Origin: Archaeoglobaceae archaeon
GTDB lineage: Archaea > Halobacteriota > Archaeoglobi > Archaeoglobales > Archaeoglobaceae
Direction of reading: 5' to 3'
DNA length: 46,498 nt
Assembly: GCA_027036775.1 (NCBI GenBank)
Contig: JALWDS010000008.1
Span: forward strand, 1-46,498
Shown: piece by piece, positions 1 to 7,395 of the stretch
Position numbering within the stretch: position 1 is the first letter of the stretch
How the letters are laid out: every line of letters starts with the position of its first letter
The notes under the pieces: model-generated
Databases searched by the model: none
Told to the model about the DNA's origin: nothing
What the model saw: only the letters and a program-made list of their open reading frames with translations
Made by a program: the position numbers and the translations under genes

Positions 1-2
1 AA

Positions 3-50
3 GTGGAGGTTAACGGCAAGAGGGCGATTTTGAGGCTTGAAAAAGCATGA
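3..50 (+). CDS. 3' end of an unidentified chromosomal gene (partial)
   Basis: The first 50 bases contain an open frame ending in TGA at 48-50 that reads VEVNGKRAILRLEKA. Its composition resembles the C-terminus of a real protein, and it is the last host sequence before the integrated element. Only 15 residues are visible, so no family can be named. It may equally be a chance frame. Confidence 0.35.
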   Translation: MEVNGKRAILRLEKA

Positions 51-78
51 AAAGGCGTTATCTATCTTCGGATGATTC

Positions 79-915
79 ATGTTTACGGGCCGGGAGGGAT
101 TTGAACCCCCGACCGCGGGATTAAGAGGCGTAATTGACTACAGGAAGCTCAGGAGTGAATTCATTGAATGGCTTGAGATGCGTATAGATAAAGGGACGGC
201 TAAAAAATACGTAAAGCATCTTGACAGATTCTTAACCAAACCGATCGCATCACCATCTGATGTGACAAATATCATCAAAAGCATAGATCAGAGAGGTGTG
301 AGACGTTGGTTCATCAACGCATTTAGGAATTTGTTGAAGTTCCTTGAATACGAGAAAGAATGGGATGAAACTATAATCAACAAGTATCGAAAAGTTGCAA
401 AGACAGAAAAAGCGGGAGTTCGTGAGGTTTTTATCACCACCGAAGAACTCCTCGAAGCATTCAACAACATTCTTCCGAAATATCACATCCTGTTTAAACT
501 CATAGTTTATTCAGGACTGAGGTTAGATCAGGCGTGTGATATGCTCGCTACATACGAACCAGAGAAACTGGTTATAAAAGATGATTTAGGACTTGCTCGC
601 TACCCCGTAGCATCGATTAGCAAAGGATACAAAAGAGCTTATTGGGCGTATATGCCGATAAAGTTCGTTTCCGAACTTGAACGGAGATTTATCAAGTATG
701 GAACCGCAAAGAAAGCGATCTACTACAAACGAGTTTCAGCCTTAACCATTAGGAAGTGGCATCTGAACTTCATGATTGAAAACGGAGTTCCTGAGAGCGT
801 AGCTGATTTCATCCAAGGACGAGCATCGGTAACCGTCGGTTCTACTCACTACCTCCACAAGACAAAACAAGCAGACAAGTTCTACTCAAATCTTGTTGAT
901 AAATTCCCAATTTAG
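79..915 (+). pseudogene. Integrase C-terminal fragment (IntC) at the left end
   Basis: This is the C-terminal part of the SSV-type tyrosine recombinase. From base 86 it is identical to residues 55-330 of the complete copy at 8647-9639. It keeps the whole catalytic domain (arginine in SGLR, lysine region SKGYK, arginine in TIRKW, tyrosines in HYLH and KFYSN) but lacks the N-terminal 54 residues, which lie at the far right end of the array. An ATG at 79, donated by the chromosome, happens to be in frame and gives a 278-codon open frame. It could be translated, but no convincing ribosome-binding site or TATA box is evident upstream. Splitting of the gene on integration is the known behaviour of SSV-type elements. 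Confidence 0.85.
86..127. repeat. attL: 42-bp copy of the tRNA-Lys 3' half
   Basis: The 42 bases match 8810-8851 and 17534-17575. They correspond to the minus-strand tRNA-Lys from the first anticodon-loop base to the discriminator base. The match stops on the left (a at 85 versus g at 8809 and 17533) and on the right (g at 128 versus t at 17576), which fixes the core. The native 3' flank of the tRNA gene therefore lies to the left, at bases below 86. Confidence 0.9.
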
Positions 916-949
916 TTCTTGGTATAAAAAAGAATAAAATAAATAGAGA

Positions 950-1090
950 TTAGAGTTTTAATCTTTCCTTGATAAACCACAGAATTGTATCCTTCAAAGC
1001 TTCCGAATCATCGTCGGTTCCGAGATACTTCTTTATCTCTTCTAACATTTCAGCTGTTTCCTTGTCTAGCTCCACTATAATCTCATCCAT
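950..1090 (-). CDS. Small acidic protein, possible RHH-type regulator (46 aa), copy 1
   Basis: A 46-residue reading frame starts MDEIIVELDKETAEMLEEIK and ends KERLKL. The start ATG at 1090 is preceded by a strong GGAGGTG ribosome-binding site about 5 bases upstream. A beta-strand-like start followed by two helices is compatible with a ribbon-helix-helix protein, although the basic face is weak and the protein is acidic. It is transcribed divergently from the RHH gene at 1168 across a 77-base spacer with repeated ATGCA-type motifs, and convergently with integrase. An autoregulated pair controlling integrase or copy number is possible but is inference. Confidence 0.6.
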   Translation of the reverse strand: MDEIIVELDKETAEMLEEIKKYLGTDDDSEALKDTILWFIKERLKL

Positions 1091-1167
1091 TTTATGCACC
1101 TCCTATGCATTTACACATCATTTTTGCATCGAAAAGTATTTAATATTTACGCATTTATGATGCACTT
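1091..1167. promoter_or_regulatory. Divergent promoter with repeated ATGCA/TGCAT motifs, copy 1
   Basis: The spacer between two small divergent genes contains five related short motifs (ATGCAC, ATGCAT, TTGCATC, CGCATTT, GATGCAC) and an AT-rich TATA-like stretch TATTTAATATT in the middle. Repeated half-sites around a promoter are typical of small RHH repressor binding, so this is a candidate operator. No experimental support can be given from sequence alone. Confidence 0.45.
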
Positions 1168-1332
1168 ATGAAGCGAATCACCGTTAACCTTCCAGATGAG
1201 TTATGGGAGATAATAGAGAAGAATCTCAAGGGGAAGTTAGGGAATCGAGATGGGGAGATTATCAAGAATATCGTCATCGCTTGGCTATCAGAGAAGTCTT
1301 ATCTCAAATCCCCAAGTGAAAAGAAGGAGTAA
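1168..1332 (+). CDS. CopG-like ribbon-helix-helix protein (54 aa), copy 1
   Basis: This 54-residue protein starts MKRITVNLPDELWEIIEK, a classic RHH beginning: a basic beta-strand with alternating residues, a proline, then a helix. The middle (residues 21-41) gives the second helix ending in IVIAWL. RHH proteins bind DNA as dimers through the N-terminal strand, and on archaeal plasmids they usually repress their own or replication genes. The start is an ATG leaderless or nearly so relative to the AT-rich box at about 1140. It is divergent from the small gene at 950-1090 and lies just upstream of the IS insertion. Confidence 0.75.
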   Translation: MKRITVNLPDELWEIIEKNLKGKLGNRDGEIIKNIVIAWLSEKSYLKSPSEKKE

Positions 1333-1522
1333 CTAATACAATCATCTATAACCTCTACCTCTCTTGAATCCCTCTACTACATAAACTGTATTACAAAATG
1401 TCGCTAAGAAAGCCCCGCTTTTCAAAGCGGGGATGAATTAGGGGAGGCGGGAGGGGGGAGGTTGGTGGTAGGTTTTTCCGAAACTTTTAAATACTCTATT
1501 TGTGTAGTAAAACATAAGTAGT
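1333..1522 (+). other. IS left end and tnpB promoter region, copy 1
   Basis: This non-coding stretch contains an 8-bp stem with a four-base loop (CCCCGCTT, ttca, AAGCGGGG, 1413-1432), typical of IS200/IS605 left ends. It then has a G-rich run and a TATA-like CTTTTAAATACT at about 1487-1498, some 25-35 bases before the tnpB ATG at 1523. The exact left boundary of the insertion cannot be fixed. It is probably just upstream of the hairpin, near 1400-1410. Confidence 0.6.
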
Positions 1523-2875
1523 ATGTGGTGTATAGTGAAGGTTAGAGTTCCAAGAAAACTTGAATCTCTATTGAATGAACTAACGAAGGAAAGTGCAAGG
1601 GTTTGGAACGAAACGAGAAAGTTTATACTTTCTCAAGTGGACTTAAACGAACTACTTAACCTCATGAGTAATAAGAAGAGTAAGGAAGCTTATACTATTC
1701 TCAACGCTCTGAAGTGGGAAGCTCAGAAAGTTGTTAAGTCAACAATTTTGCATTCGCAGACAGTTCAAGCGATTCAGGACTACCTAACAGCATCTATTAA
1801 ATCATACCTGAAGAACAAGCTCAGCAATGAATCACATAATCTACCCAGAGAAGTTAGATGGTATCCGTTAGTTTGGAAGAATCAAGCGATAAAGTTCGTC
1901 AATGGTAAAATTCAGCTACCCTTAGCGAGGGGAAAGGATAAAATCATTGTTCCTTTAAAGAAGAAACACAAGAAACAACTAAGTAAGTTCTTAAATGAGT
2001 TTAATGGTATAATTAGATGGGTTGTGATAACGAAGAAACATGGTTGCTACTGGATGCATGTATTCATTAAAGCTAAAGACGTTAAAGCTGATGTCGATCC
2101 AGATAGAAGGTTGTTCATAGATATGGGGGAAATCCACCCGTTCGTAGGATGGAACGAATCCAATAACGAATTCGTACTTTTCAACGGGAGATACATCAGA
2201 AGTCTTAGGCAGTTAAGGTTAAAGCTCATTGCCAAAAAGCAATCAATGTTATCGAGAAAACAGAAAGGATCGAGGAGATGGAGAAGAATAAAGCAATCCT
2301 TCGACAAGCAAATCTGGAAGATCGAAAGGAAAATTCAAGATTTAGAGTGTAAATATGTCAAAGCTTTACTCGATTATTGTTTAGAGCATAGGATTGGAAC
2401 AGTTGTCATTGGAGATTTAAAAGGAATCAGAGATAACAACGATAAAGGTAATGGAGTAAATCAGAAAATCCACAACATGTGGAGATTTAGAAAGCTAATT
2501 GATAGGTTAAAGTATAAGCTCTCCGCATACGGGATTAGAGTGGTGGAGATAAGTGAAGAATATTCCACCCAACTCTGTCCCGTATGTGGAGAGCTGAATA
2601 AACCCAATGATAGAAACTATAAGTGTAAATGCGGTTTCGAATTCCATAGGGATTTCGTCGGTGCTTTGGGTATAGCCCGTAACTTCTATAACTTCGAACT
2701 GAAAAAAGGGTTTAAGTGGTTAGTTCCTGAAAAAATTAGTGTTAAAGTGTTTAAGATAGATGTTGCTAAAGCTGTAGTTAAAAGTATCGTGGTCTGTTTA
2801 AGACCACGTAGCTGGAATGGCACGCCCGCCACAAGGCGTAGCTCGCCCGTTAGGGCGAGAAACCCCGCACTTTAG
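1523..2875 (+). CDS. tnpB: TnpB, RNA-guided nuclease-type IS protein, copy 1
   Basis: This 450-residue protein has the TnpB/OrfB layout: an N-terminal helical part, an RuvC-like nuclease split over the C-terminal half and a four-cysteine zinc finger. The first acidic motif is FIDMGEIHPF (about residue 200), the second region is VVIGDLKGI (about 293), the zinc finger is CPVCGE followed by CKCGF (about 353-374) and the third acid is in HRDFVGALGIARN (about 377-389). The usual glutamate of motif II is not at its standard place; a glycine precedes the aspartate, a variation I recall in archaeal TnpBs. TnpB proteins cleave DNA guided by an RNA made from the IS right end. The last 25 or so residues are encoded by that RNA's hairpins and are probably not part of the folded core. 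A TATA-like box lies near 1490. Confidence 0.9.
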   Translation: MWCIVKVRVPRKLESLLNELTKESARVWNETRKFILSQVDLNELLNLMSNKKSKEAYTILNALKWEAQKVVKSTILHSQTVQAIQDYLTASIKSYLKNKLSNESHNLPREVRWYPLVWKNQAIKFVNGKIQLPLARGKDKIIVPLKKKHKKQLSKFLNEFNGIIRWVVITKKHGCYWMHVFIKAKDVKADVDPDRRLFIDMGEIHPFVGWNESNNEFVLFNGRYIRSLRQLRLKLIAKKQSMLSRKQKGSRRWRRIKQSFDKQIWKIERKIQDLECKYVKALLDYCLEHRIGTVVIGDLKGIRDNNDKGNGVNQKIHNMWRFRKLIDRLKYKLSAYGIRVVEISEEYSTQLCPVCGELNKPNDRNYKCKCGFEFHRDFVGALGIARNFYNFELKKGFKWLVPEKISVKVFKIDVAKAVVKSIVVCLRPRSWNGTPATRRSSPVRARNPAL

Positions 2876-2889
2876 TGCGGGGAGTGTCA
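2788..2889 (+). ncRNA. Candidate omega (reRNA) scaffold at the IS right end, copy 1
   Basis: Three stem-loops follow one another: CGTGGTCT/AGACCACG (2788-2808), CTCGCCC/GGGCGAG (2842-2859) and CCCCGCAC/GTGCGGGG (2863-2882). The transcript overlaps the 3' end of tnpB, as known for omega RNAs of IS200/IS605 elements. The guide would then start just past the right end, near 2889, and read into the radical SAM remnant. The scaffold call rests on structure and position, not on expression data. Confidence 0.6.
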
Positions 2890-3353
2890 TCGTTGTTCTT
2901 GATATATTGTAGAAGCTCACGCCAGTAAGGGTAGAGGGTTGGCTCTCCACCTGTTAGGGAGAACCTAAAATTCTCCGCTGTCAGACGGGAAACAATCTCC
3001 GCTAAAGTTTTCGGATCGAACTCATTGTTTTTAGGGCAATTCTTATAGCAGAAAATGCATTTCCAAGTGCACTTTTGCGTAACTGACAGAAGAACTTTTG
3101 CGCTGTAGTTGAATCCGAGTGTTTCTATTAGCGTAACAACATCTTTTAAATCGGACAGTTTCTTAAGCGGAATAAACTTCAAACAAGCCACCCCCTTCTT
3201 CTCCCCCTCTTCCCCCTCGAAATCGGCGTGAAAAAGGGGCAGATTTTCGCATGAGTGATGAATACGATACACTGCCAACGATGACAGTAAATTTTCCCAT
3301 TGAGTCTCCCATTTGATGGGGAGAACCTGGATGCTTCCAAGCAGGAAAAACAT
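2890..3353 (-). pseudogene. Radical SAM protein, N-terminal part only, copy 1
   Basis: The frame reads from ATG 3353 towards the IS and encodes about 155 residues. It contains the radical SAM cluster motif CTWKCIFC (three cysteines in CxxxCxxC spacing, about residues 94-101) and the SAM-binding SLTGGEPTLYP (about 132-142). It is cut after YIKNND, where the IS right end begins, and the open frame then runs into IS hairpin sequence. The barrel, C-terminal strands and any substrate domain are missing, so it should be inactive. An extra N-terminal stretch of some 85 residues precedes the cluster motif and resembles no domain I can name. It lies downstream of the nuclease candidate and replication gene on the same strand. 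Confidence 0.75.
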
Positions 3354-3414
3354 GTTTTTGTTTTGGATTCTTTTCCTCTTCTCTCTTTCAAACTAATTTG
3401 TCTTATCAAAACTC

Positions 3415-3837
3415 TCACCTCCACAACTTCCTCAACCATCTACAGAGAGGAGCATGACGAATAAACTCTTCATAAACCCAATTCTGAAAATCCGATAAGT
3501 CTCCGATGAGTATTAGCTCATCGTCGCTTGGATAGTAGTATTTTCCGTTGAATCTCTGATTAACATCAATTTCGTAAACAGTGAACTCGTTTTTTGAAAA
3601 TACGAGATATAAAGGAACTTCCAACTTCTTTGCAACTCTGGAGAGCGTAATAATCTGATACGTTGGAATGCGATGTTTAGATGTGTGCTTTTCTTCAAAT
3701 ATTGCTCTGATTGAGTTCCCAACTTCAAGAATCCCGTCTATATTGGTGAAAACAATACCGTGAATGTTGTCCCTTAGCGATGTGATCCCCACGGTCAATC
3801 CGTTCTCGATTGGTTTCCCGCAATACGGGCAAATCAA
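3415..3837 (-). CDS. Zinc-ribbon protein with possible PD-(D/E)XK nuclease fold, copy 1
   Basis: This 140-residue protein opens with a half zinc ribbon, ICPYCGKPI. It continues with a pattern seen in restriction-endonuclease-like folds: DGILEVGNSIR, then IFEEKHT (E-x-K) about 15 residues on, then a helix and a strand, PLYLVFS. Holliday-junction resolvases and other plasmid nucleases share this layout, but the match is by eye and a different function is possible. A TTG start at 3837 overlaps the TGA stop of the replication gene (TTGA), so the two are translationally coupled. That suggests a role in processing replication intermediates. Confidence 0.5.
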   Translation of the reverse strand: MICPYCGKPIENGLTVGITSLRDNIHGIVFTNIDGILEVGNSIRAIFEEKHTSKHRIPTYQIITLSRVAKKLEVPLYLVFSKNEFTVYEIDVNQRFNGKYYYPSDDELILIGDLSDFQNWVYEEFIRHAPLCRWLRKLWR

Positions 3838-6800
3838 TAATTACCACCCCCATCCTCCTCAATTGGGATTAAGAAACCTCTAACTTCATCATCTAACGCC
3901 AGATAGTCTTTTCTTCTAATCTGGATTATCTGATCTGGAAATGCTCTGATAATTCTCCCGTTTACCTCTACATGAACATAATCAATCGCTTTAACCTTAA
4001 TCCAGTCTTCAGAAGTCAAATTATCCGTATCTTTGGAAGAGGAGTCTTCTTCATTCGAATTTTCTTCTGAAAGCTTCTCTACGGCTGACTTGTAGAATTC
4101 AGGAAGCAATCTATGCTCTGTAAGCCTAAAGATTCTCTCTTTGATATTTCCAGAATCTCCAAGCTTCTTGACGACTAACTTAGCGAAAGCCTCGGGTTGA
4201 GCATGTATAGGAACGGATGGTGTAATTAGCTTGTAACACTCCAGAATACGTTTATCAGTTTCATCAAGCTTAATTCTCGGTTTATCCTCCTTAGTCTCTT
4301 CGGATTCCTGCTTTTCTTTAGTCTCTACATTATTCTTTGATCCATCATCAGTTGGCTTGTTCTTCTTGTCCTTATCTTCTGAGATCTCTTCAAAGTTCCC
4401 TCCTCTCAGAAATTCTACAAATTCCGAGAATGGAACTTTAATAGATTTGCAATTTCTTCCATTAACTTTGTGAACTCCATACTTCCAGCCAAATCTTTCG
4501 GCTAAGGATTTTAAGGAGTCCACACCCAAATCCTTCAAAATCTTCATGACAGCACTCGTGATTATTATCTCTTCTACTCTCAAAAATGCCCAAGGGATAA
4601 AACCTTCCTGCAATAAAGCCCTTAATCTCGTTTCTAAGCTTGAGTATGCGTAGAGATCGTTCGGATTCTCAGCTATAATCTCAATCTTAGAGATATATCT
4701 TGAATAGAGGTTGTTAATGTTTTCAAGCAATCTTGCCCTAATCTCCTCATTTAAAGCTTCATTTAACTCCTCTTCCGTTTCACCTTCATAAAATTCATAA
4801 ATCCAATCTGGAACATCCAACTCAGCAAATTCAAAAGCTTCTTTAAGGAGTTGAGTCGATAAGACTTGCCAATTTTCTCTCAACAATTCGGGATTTTCTG
4901 AAATCTTCTTAAAGACGAAATAACCTAGAAATCTCAAATCTTCAAGTCTTGGAAGAACATTCTCTTTAAATTTCTCCATCTCATCCTTAGAAATCCTGTC
5001 GGAAAGTGAGAAGTGAATGCCGAAGAATCTTTTTCTTACAGCCTCATCTAAAGGTAATTGTCCGTTCATTGTCATGAAGAAAGGAGCTAATGATGGTATT
5101 TCGATGTAAACTCCATGAGCATGCTTTCCTCTTACAAATTTGTTTTCTACAGCGTTCTTATAGTCCTCTAAAAGTTCCTTGTTGCTGAAGATTCCCTCGA
5201 CCTCATTAACTACAACAGGAAATGTAGTTAAACTCCTAAGTCTACCGTGCTTGGCTTTGGTGTCAGCATCACCGCCTCCCTTTACAATCCTTGCCTCTTC
5301 AGGAGGGTTCCAGATTGATAGGATTATCTGAGCTCCAACTGTCGTTTTACCTGTATCCCTTGATCCATAAGCCACTAAATCTGGAAAGTGAACGACAACA
5401 GTTCTTCTAATTTGTTTTATTGCGTAAGCAAATGGTGCGATTAAACCCCATTTGATCATCGTTGTGAATCTTTCCCCAGCTTTGCGATACCACTTAGTTC
5501 TAAGCATGTCTAAGAGATGAAGAGATTTAGCCAAATCATCTTTGGAGAAATCTTCAGGTTGCCACTTAACAGCCTTAATCTGTCCATCAATGTAGTAGAA
5601 ACCCGGTTTTTCAAGTTCCCTTCTAATTTCAGCTTTTCCCTTCCTTATGAATGCCGTAATGATTGAGGATAAAGCATCTCTAAGAAGTCTGGAGTGTTTA
5701 ACCACACCTTCAGCCTGTAATCTTGAGAGGATAACATCCAATTCTGCCGGTCCTATTGTTAAGTTCCTGAATCCATGGAACTCAATTTCGAACTTAGTAA
5801 GACCTCCGAGAGGATCTTCATAGACAATGACTTTAACAGGGCAAACTTCTGCTACAATCTTTTCATAGACTATTCCTCCGTTGTTTTTATCCTCAAATGC
5901 TCTTGCAATTATCCCCTTTCTTGGATTGGCAACATAATAAGCCCTCTTTCTAAAGTCTATTAGGCTGAAAATCGAATCTTGGAAGGGCGATGATTGACCT
6001 AACAATTCTTCAAGTCTTCTTATAATGTCTAAAGCTCTTTCCTCTCCTAATAGTTTCTCGGCTACTTCTTGGAGTCCAGTCTTACCCTTGAGTTCCTCTT
6101 CCGTTGGAGGATTACCTCTCAGCCCGTAGGTTCTATCTAAAACGTAAATCCTGTGATTTAGTTCCTCATCCTTTTCTGCTAAGAGTTCTACAATCTTTCG
6201 GGCAGAATTATAGCTTATCCCAGCCTTCTTAAGCCATCCAGTTAGAGAGAAAATGATAAGATCTCGATAACCGACCTTATAAATTGGTCTGAGGAGATTG
6301 ACGATTTCAACGATCTTACTCTCCTCTAATTCTCTTTTTCCTTCCTCCTTAATCTCGACCTTAGGAACAATCTTCTTCTTACCCTCTAAAAAGTTAATAA
6401 GGGTTAGATATTCTTCCCAAGTCAATTCAACGATCTTGTCAGGCTTATTAATGAATCTGTAAACCTTACCTGAAGGATGAGGAGAGGGAGGAGCTACAAC
6501 ATAACCTCCATTGGCTCTTATATCTACTCCCGGTCTAATTCCTATCCTGTTAGAAAATCGATCATGATCTGGATCTACAACCTTAACATAGTAGTGATAT
6601 CCCTTGCCCGTTTCAACAATCCAAGTATCTAAGAGCTTGCCATAAAGATCAGGATGCTTTTCTGAGAGTTCACCTAGAACCTCAGCCATTACCTCTTTAG
6701 AATCAAAGTCGATTACTGCCAAATTGCCTGAAATCTTTCCTGTGATTATCGCAATTCCTAGCTTGTTCTTTCCTCCTCTGAGCTGTGGGAAGTTAGAACT

Positions 6801-6977
6801 CTTGAACCATTTTTCAAGCTCTTCTAAAGTTGGATGTCTATTCTGGAATTCTTTCCATTCGATTGCTGAGATTTTGTTTCCTTTCGGATTGTTTTCCGAG
6901 ATGGGAACAATAATTACAGGAATAACACTAAATCCTCGTTCTGAATAGTATTTAGCCCAATTATATAAGTCTGCCAC
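3834..6977 (-). CDS. Primase-polymerase/helicase replication protein, copy 1
   Basis: The 1047-residue protein has an N-terminal prim-pol domain (residues about 1-180) with the acidic pair in VIDFD (88-92), histidine in TGKGYHYYV (123-131) and the GVDIRANGGYVVAPP block (150-164). A PriCT-like helical segment follows (about 220-275). The ATPase/helicase domain has Walker A GSRDTGKTT (538-546), Walker B VVVNEVE (588-594), a sensor asparagine in MTMNGQ and an arginine-rich RKRFF. A charged linker (about 880-930) and a C-terminal helical region end it. The layout is that of replication proteins such as pRN1 ORF904, which prime, polymerise and unwind plasmid DNA. The start is GTG at 6977 with a GGAGGTG site upstream, inside the end of the small gene at 6961-7119. 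It heads the downstream nuclease gene. Confidence 0.9.
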   Translation of the reverse strand: MADLYNWAKYYSERGFSVIPVIIVPISENNPKGNKISAIEWKEFQNRHPTLEELEKWFKSSNFPQLRGGKNKLGIAIITGKISGNLAVIDFDSKEVMAEVLGELSEKHPDLYGKLLDTWIVETGKGYHYYVKVVDPDHDRFSNRIGIRPGVDIRANGGYVVAPPSPHPSGKVYRFINKPDKIVELTWEEYLTLINFLEGKKKIVPKVEIKEEGKRELEESKIVEIVNLLRPIYKVGYRDLIIFSLTGWLKKAGISYNSARKIVELLAEKDEELNHRIYVLDRTYGLRGNPPTEEELKGKTGLQEVAEKLLGEERALDIIRRLEELLGQSSPFQDSIFSLIDFRKRAYYVANPRKGIIARAFEDKNNGGIVYEKIVAEVCPVKVIVYEDPLGGLTKFEIEFHGFRNLTIGPAELDVILSRLQAEGVVKHSRLLRDALSSIITAFIRKGKAEIRRELEKPGFYYIDGQIKAVKWQPEDFSKDDLAKSLHLLDMLRTKWYRKAGERFTTMIKWGLIAPFAYAIKQIRRTVVVHFPDLVAYGSRDTGKTTVGAQIILSIWNPPEEARIVKGGGDADTKAKHGRLRSLTTFPVVVNEVEGIFSNKELLEDYKNAVENKFVRGKHAHGVYIEIPSLAPFFMTMNGQLPLDEAVRKRFFGIHFSLSDRISKDEMEKFKENVLPRLEDLRFLGYFVFKKISENPELLRENWQVLSTQLLKEAFEFAELDVPDWIYEFYEGETEEELNEALNEEIRARLLENINNLYSRYISKIEIIAENPNDLYAYSSLETRLRALLQEGFIPWAFLRVEEIIITSAVMKILKDLGVDSLKSLAERFGWKYGVHKVNGRNCKSIKVPFSEFVEFLRGGNFEEISEDKDKKNKPTDDGSKNNVETKEKQESEETKEDKPRIKLDETDKRILECYKLITPSVPIHAQPEAFAKLVVKKLGDSGNIKERIFRLTEHRLLPEFYKSAVEKLSEENSNEEDSSSKDTDNLTSEDWIKVKAIDYVHVEVNGRIIRAFPDQIIQIRRKDYLALDDEVRGFLIPIEEDGGGNY

Positions 6978-7119
6978 TCTCTAACACCTCCTTAAGAGGA
7001 CATCTTTCGGTGAGGAAATCTCCACAAATCGAAGAATCAGAGTAGCAGGATGATGGTAAGTTCGAAACGTTTATAACTCTGAATTTCCTTCCTTTCCTAA
7101 AGGGGAGGCGCTTAGACAT
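6961..7119 (-). CDS. Small basic cysteine-containing protein (52 aa) ahead of rep, copy 1
   Basis: The 52-residue frame starts MSKRLPFRKGRKFRVINVSN and holds three cysteines in its second half. ATG 7119 is preceded by GAGGTG at good spacing. Its 3' end overlaps the replication gene start by 17 bases and contains that gene's ribosome-binding site, so translation is likely coupled. I recognise no family. A strongly basic N-terminus suggests nucleic-acid binding, and a leader or copy-control role is possible. Confidence 0.55.
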   Translation of the reverse strand: MSKRLPFRKGRKFRVINVSNLPSSCYSDSSICGDFLTERCPLKEVLESGRLI

Positions 7120-7141
7120 CGGATTTCACCTCTTTTATTTT

Positions 7142-7309
7142 TTAACTGCTTTTATCTAAAATTCCAAGCTTTGAAGCGTAATCATCAATTGCTCTGCGTA
7201 TAACTTCAGAATCGGATGAGAGACCAAGTTTATCCTTGATTTTTCTAATTTTGTCGATATAATTTGGTGTCAATGTAACTGTCTTCTGGCGGACATATTT
7301 TGGTGGCAT
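7142..7309 (-). CDS. CopG-type ribbon-helix-helix repressor (55 aa), copy 1
   Basis: This 55-residue protein begins MPPKYVRQKTVTLTPNYIDK and continues through a GLSSDSEVIRRAIDDYA helix-turn-helix segment, the signature of RHH/CopG proteins (basic strand, first helix, S-x-S-E-x-I-R second helix). CopG proteins repress plasmid replication operons. Here the gene is first in the leftward run leading to the replication gene and divergent from the winged-helix gene at 7396. Its ATG is immediately next to the symmetrical promoter region, which it may bind. Confidence 0.8.
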   Translation of the reverse strand: MPPKYVRQKTVTLTPNYIDKIRKIKDKLGLSSDSEVIRRAIDDYASKLGILDKSS

Positions 7310-7395
7310 AATAGTTATGTGACTTTAAAGTATATATAACTTTAGGTAACTTACATCCGAGAAAAGTTATATACTTTTATCGGTAACTAAGTTAT
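7310..7395. promoter_or_regulatory. Divergent promoter with inverted TATA-containing repeats, copy 1
   Basis: The 86-base spacer holds AAAGTATATATAACTTT (about 7334-7350) and AAAGTTATATACTTTT (about 7365-7380), which are close to reverse complements of each other. GGTAACT is also repeated on both halves. Each contains a TATA-like core placed to drive one of the two divergent genes. The arrangement suggests one regulator covering both promoters. Confidence 0.6.

Larger units (their letters stand above)
1405..2889 (+). mobile_element. IS200/IS605-family, TnpB-only (IS1341-type) element, copy 1
   Basis: The element consists of a left subterminal hairpin (1413-1432), one tnpB gene (1523-2875) and a right end with three consecutive stem-loops (2788-2882). 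There are no terminal inverted repeats and no Y1 transposase gene, so it would need TnpA in trans. Its right end lies directly against a radical SAM gene on the opposite strand, whose remaining part is not found on the other side. Insertion accompanied or followed by a deletion is therefore likely. Both copies of the host element carry it at the same position, so it was present before the tandem arose. Confidence 0.8.

Noticed and set aside
86-127. A tRNA gene at the left end
   Set aside because: Only the 3' half of tRNA-Lys is present; there is no 5' acceptor strand or D arm, so it is an attachment-site copy.
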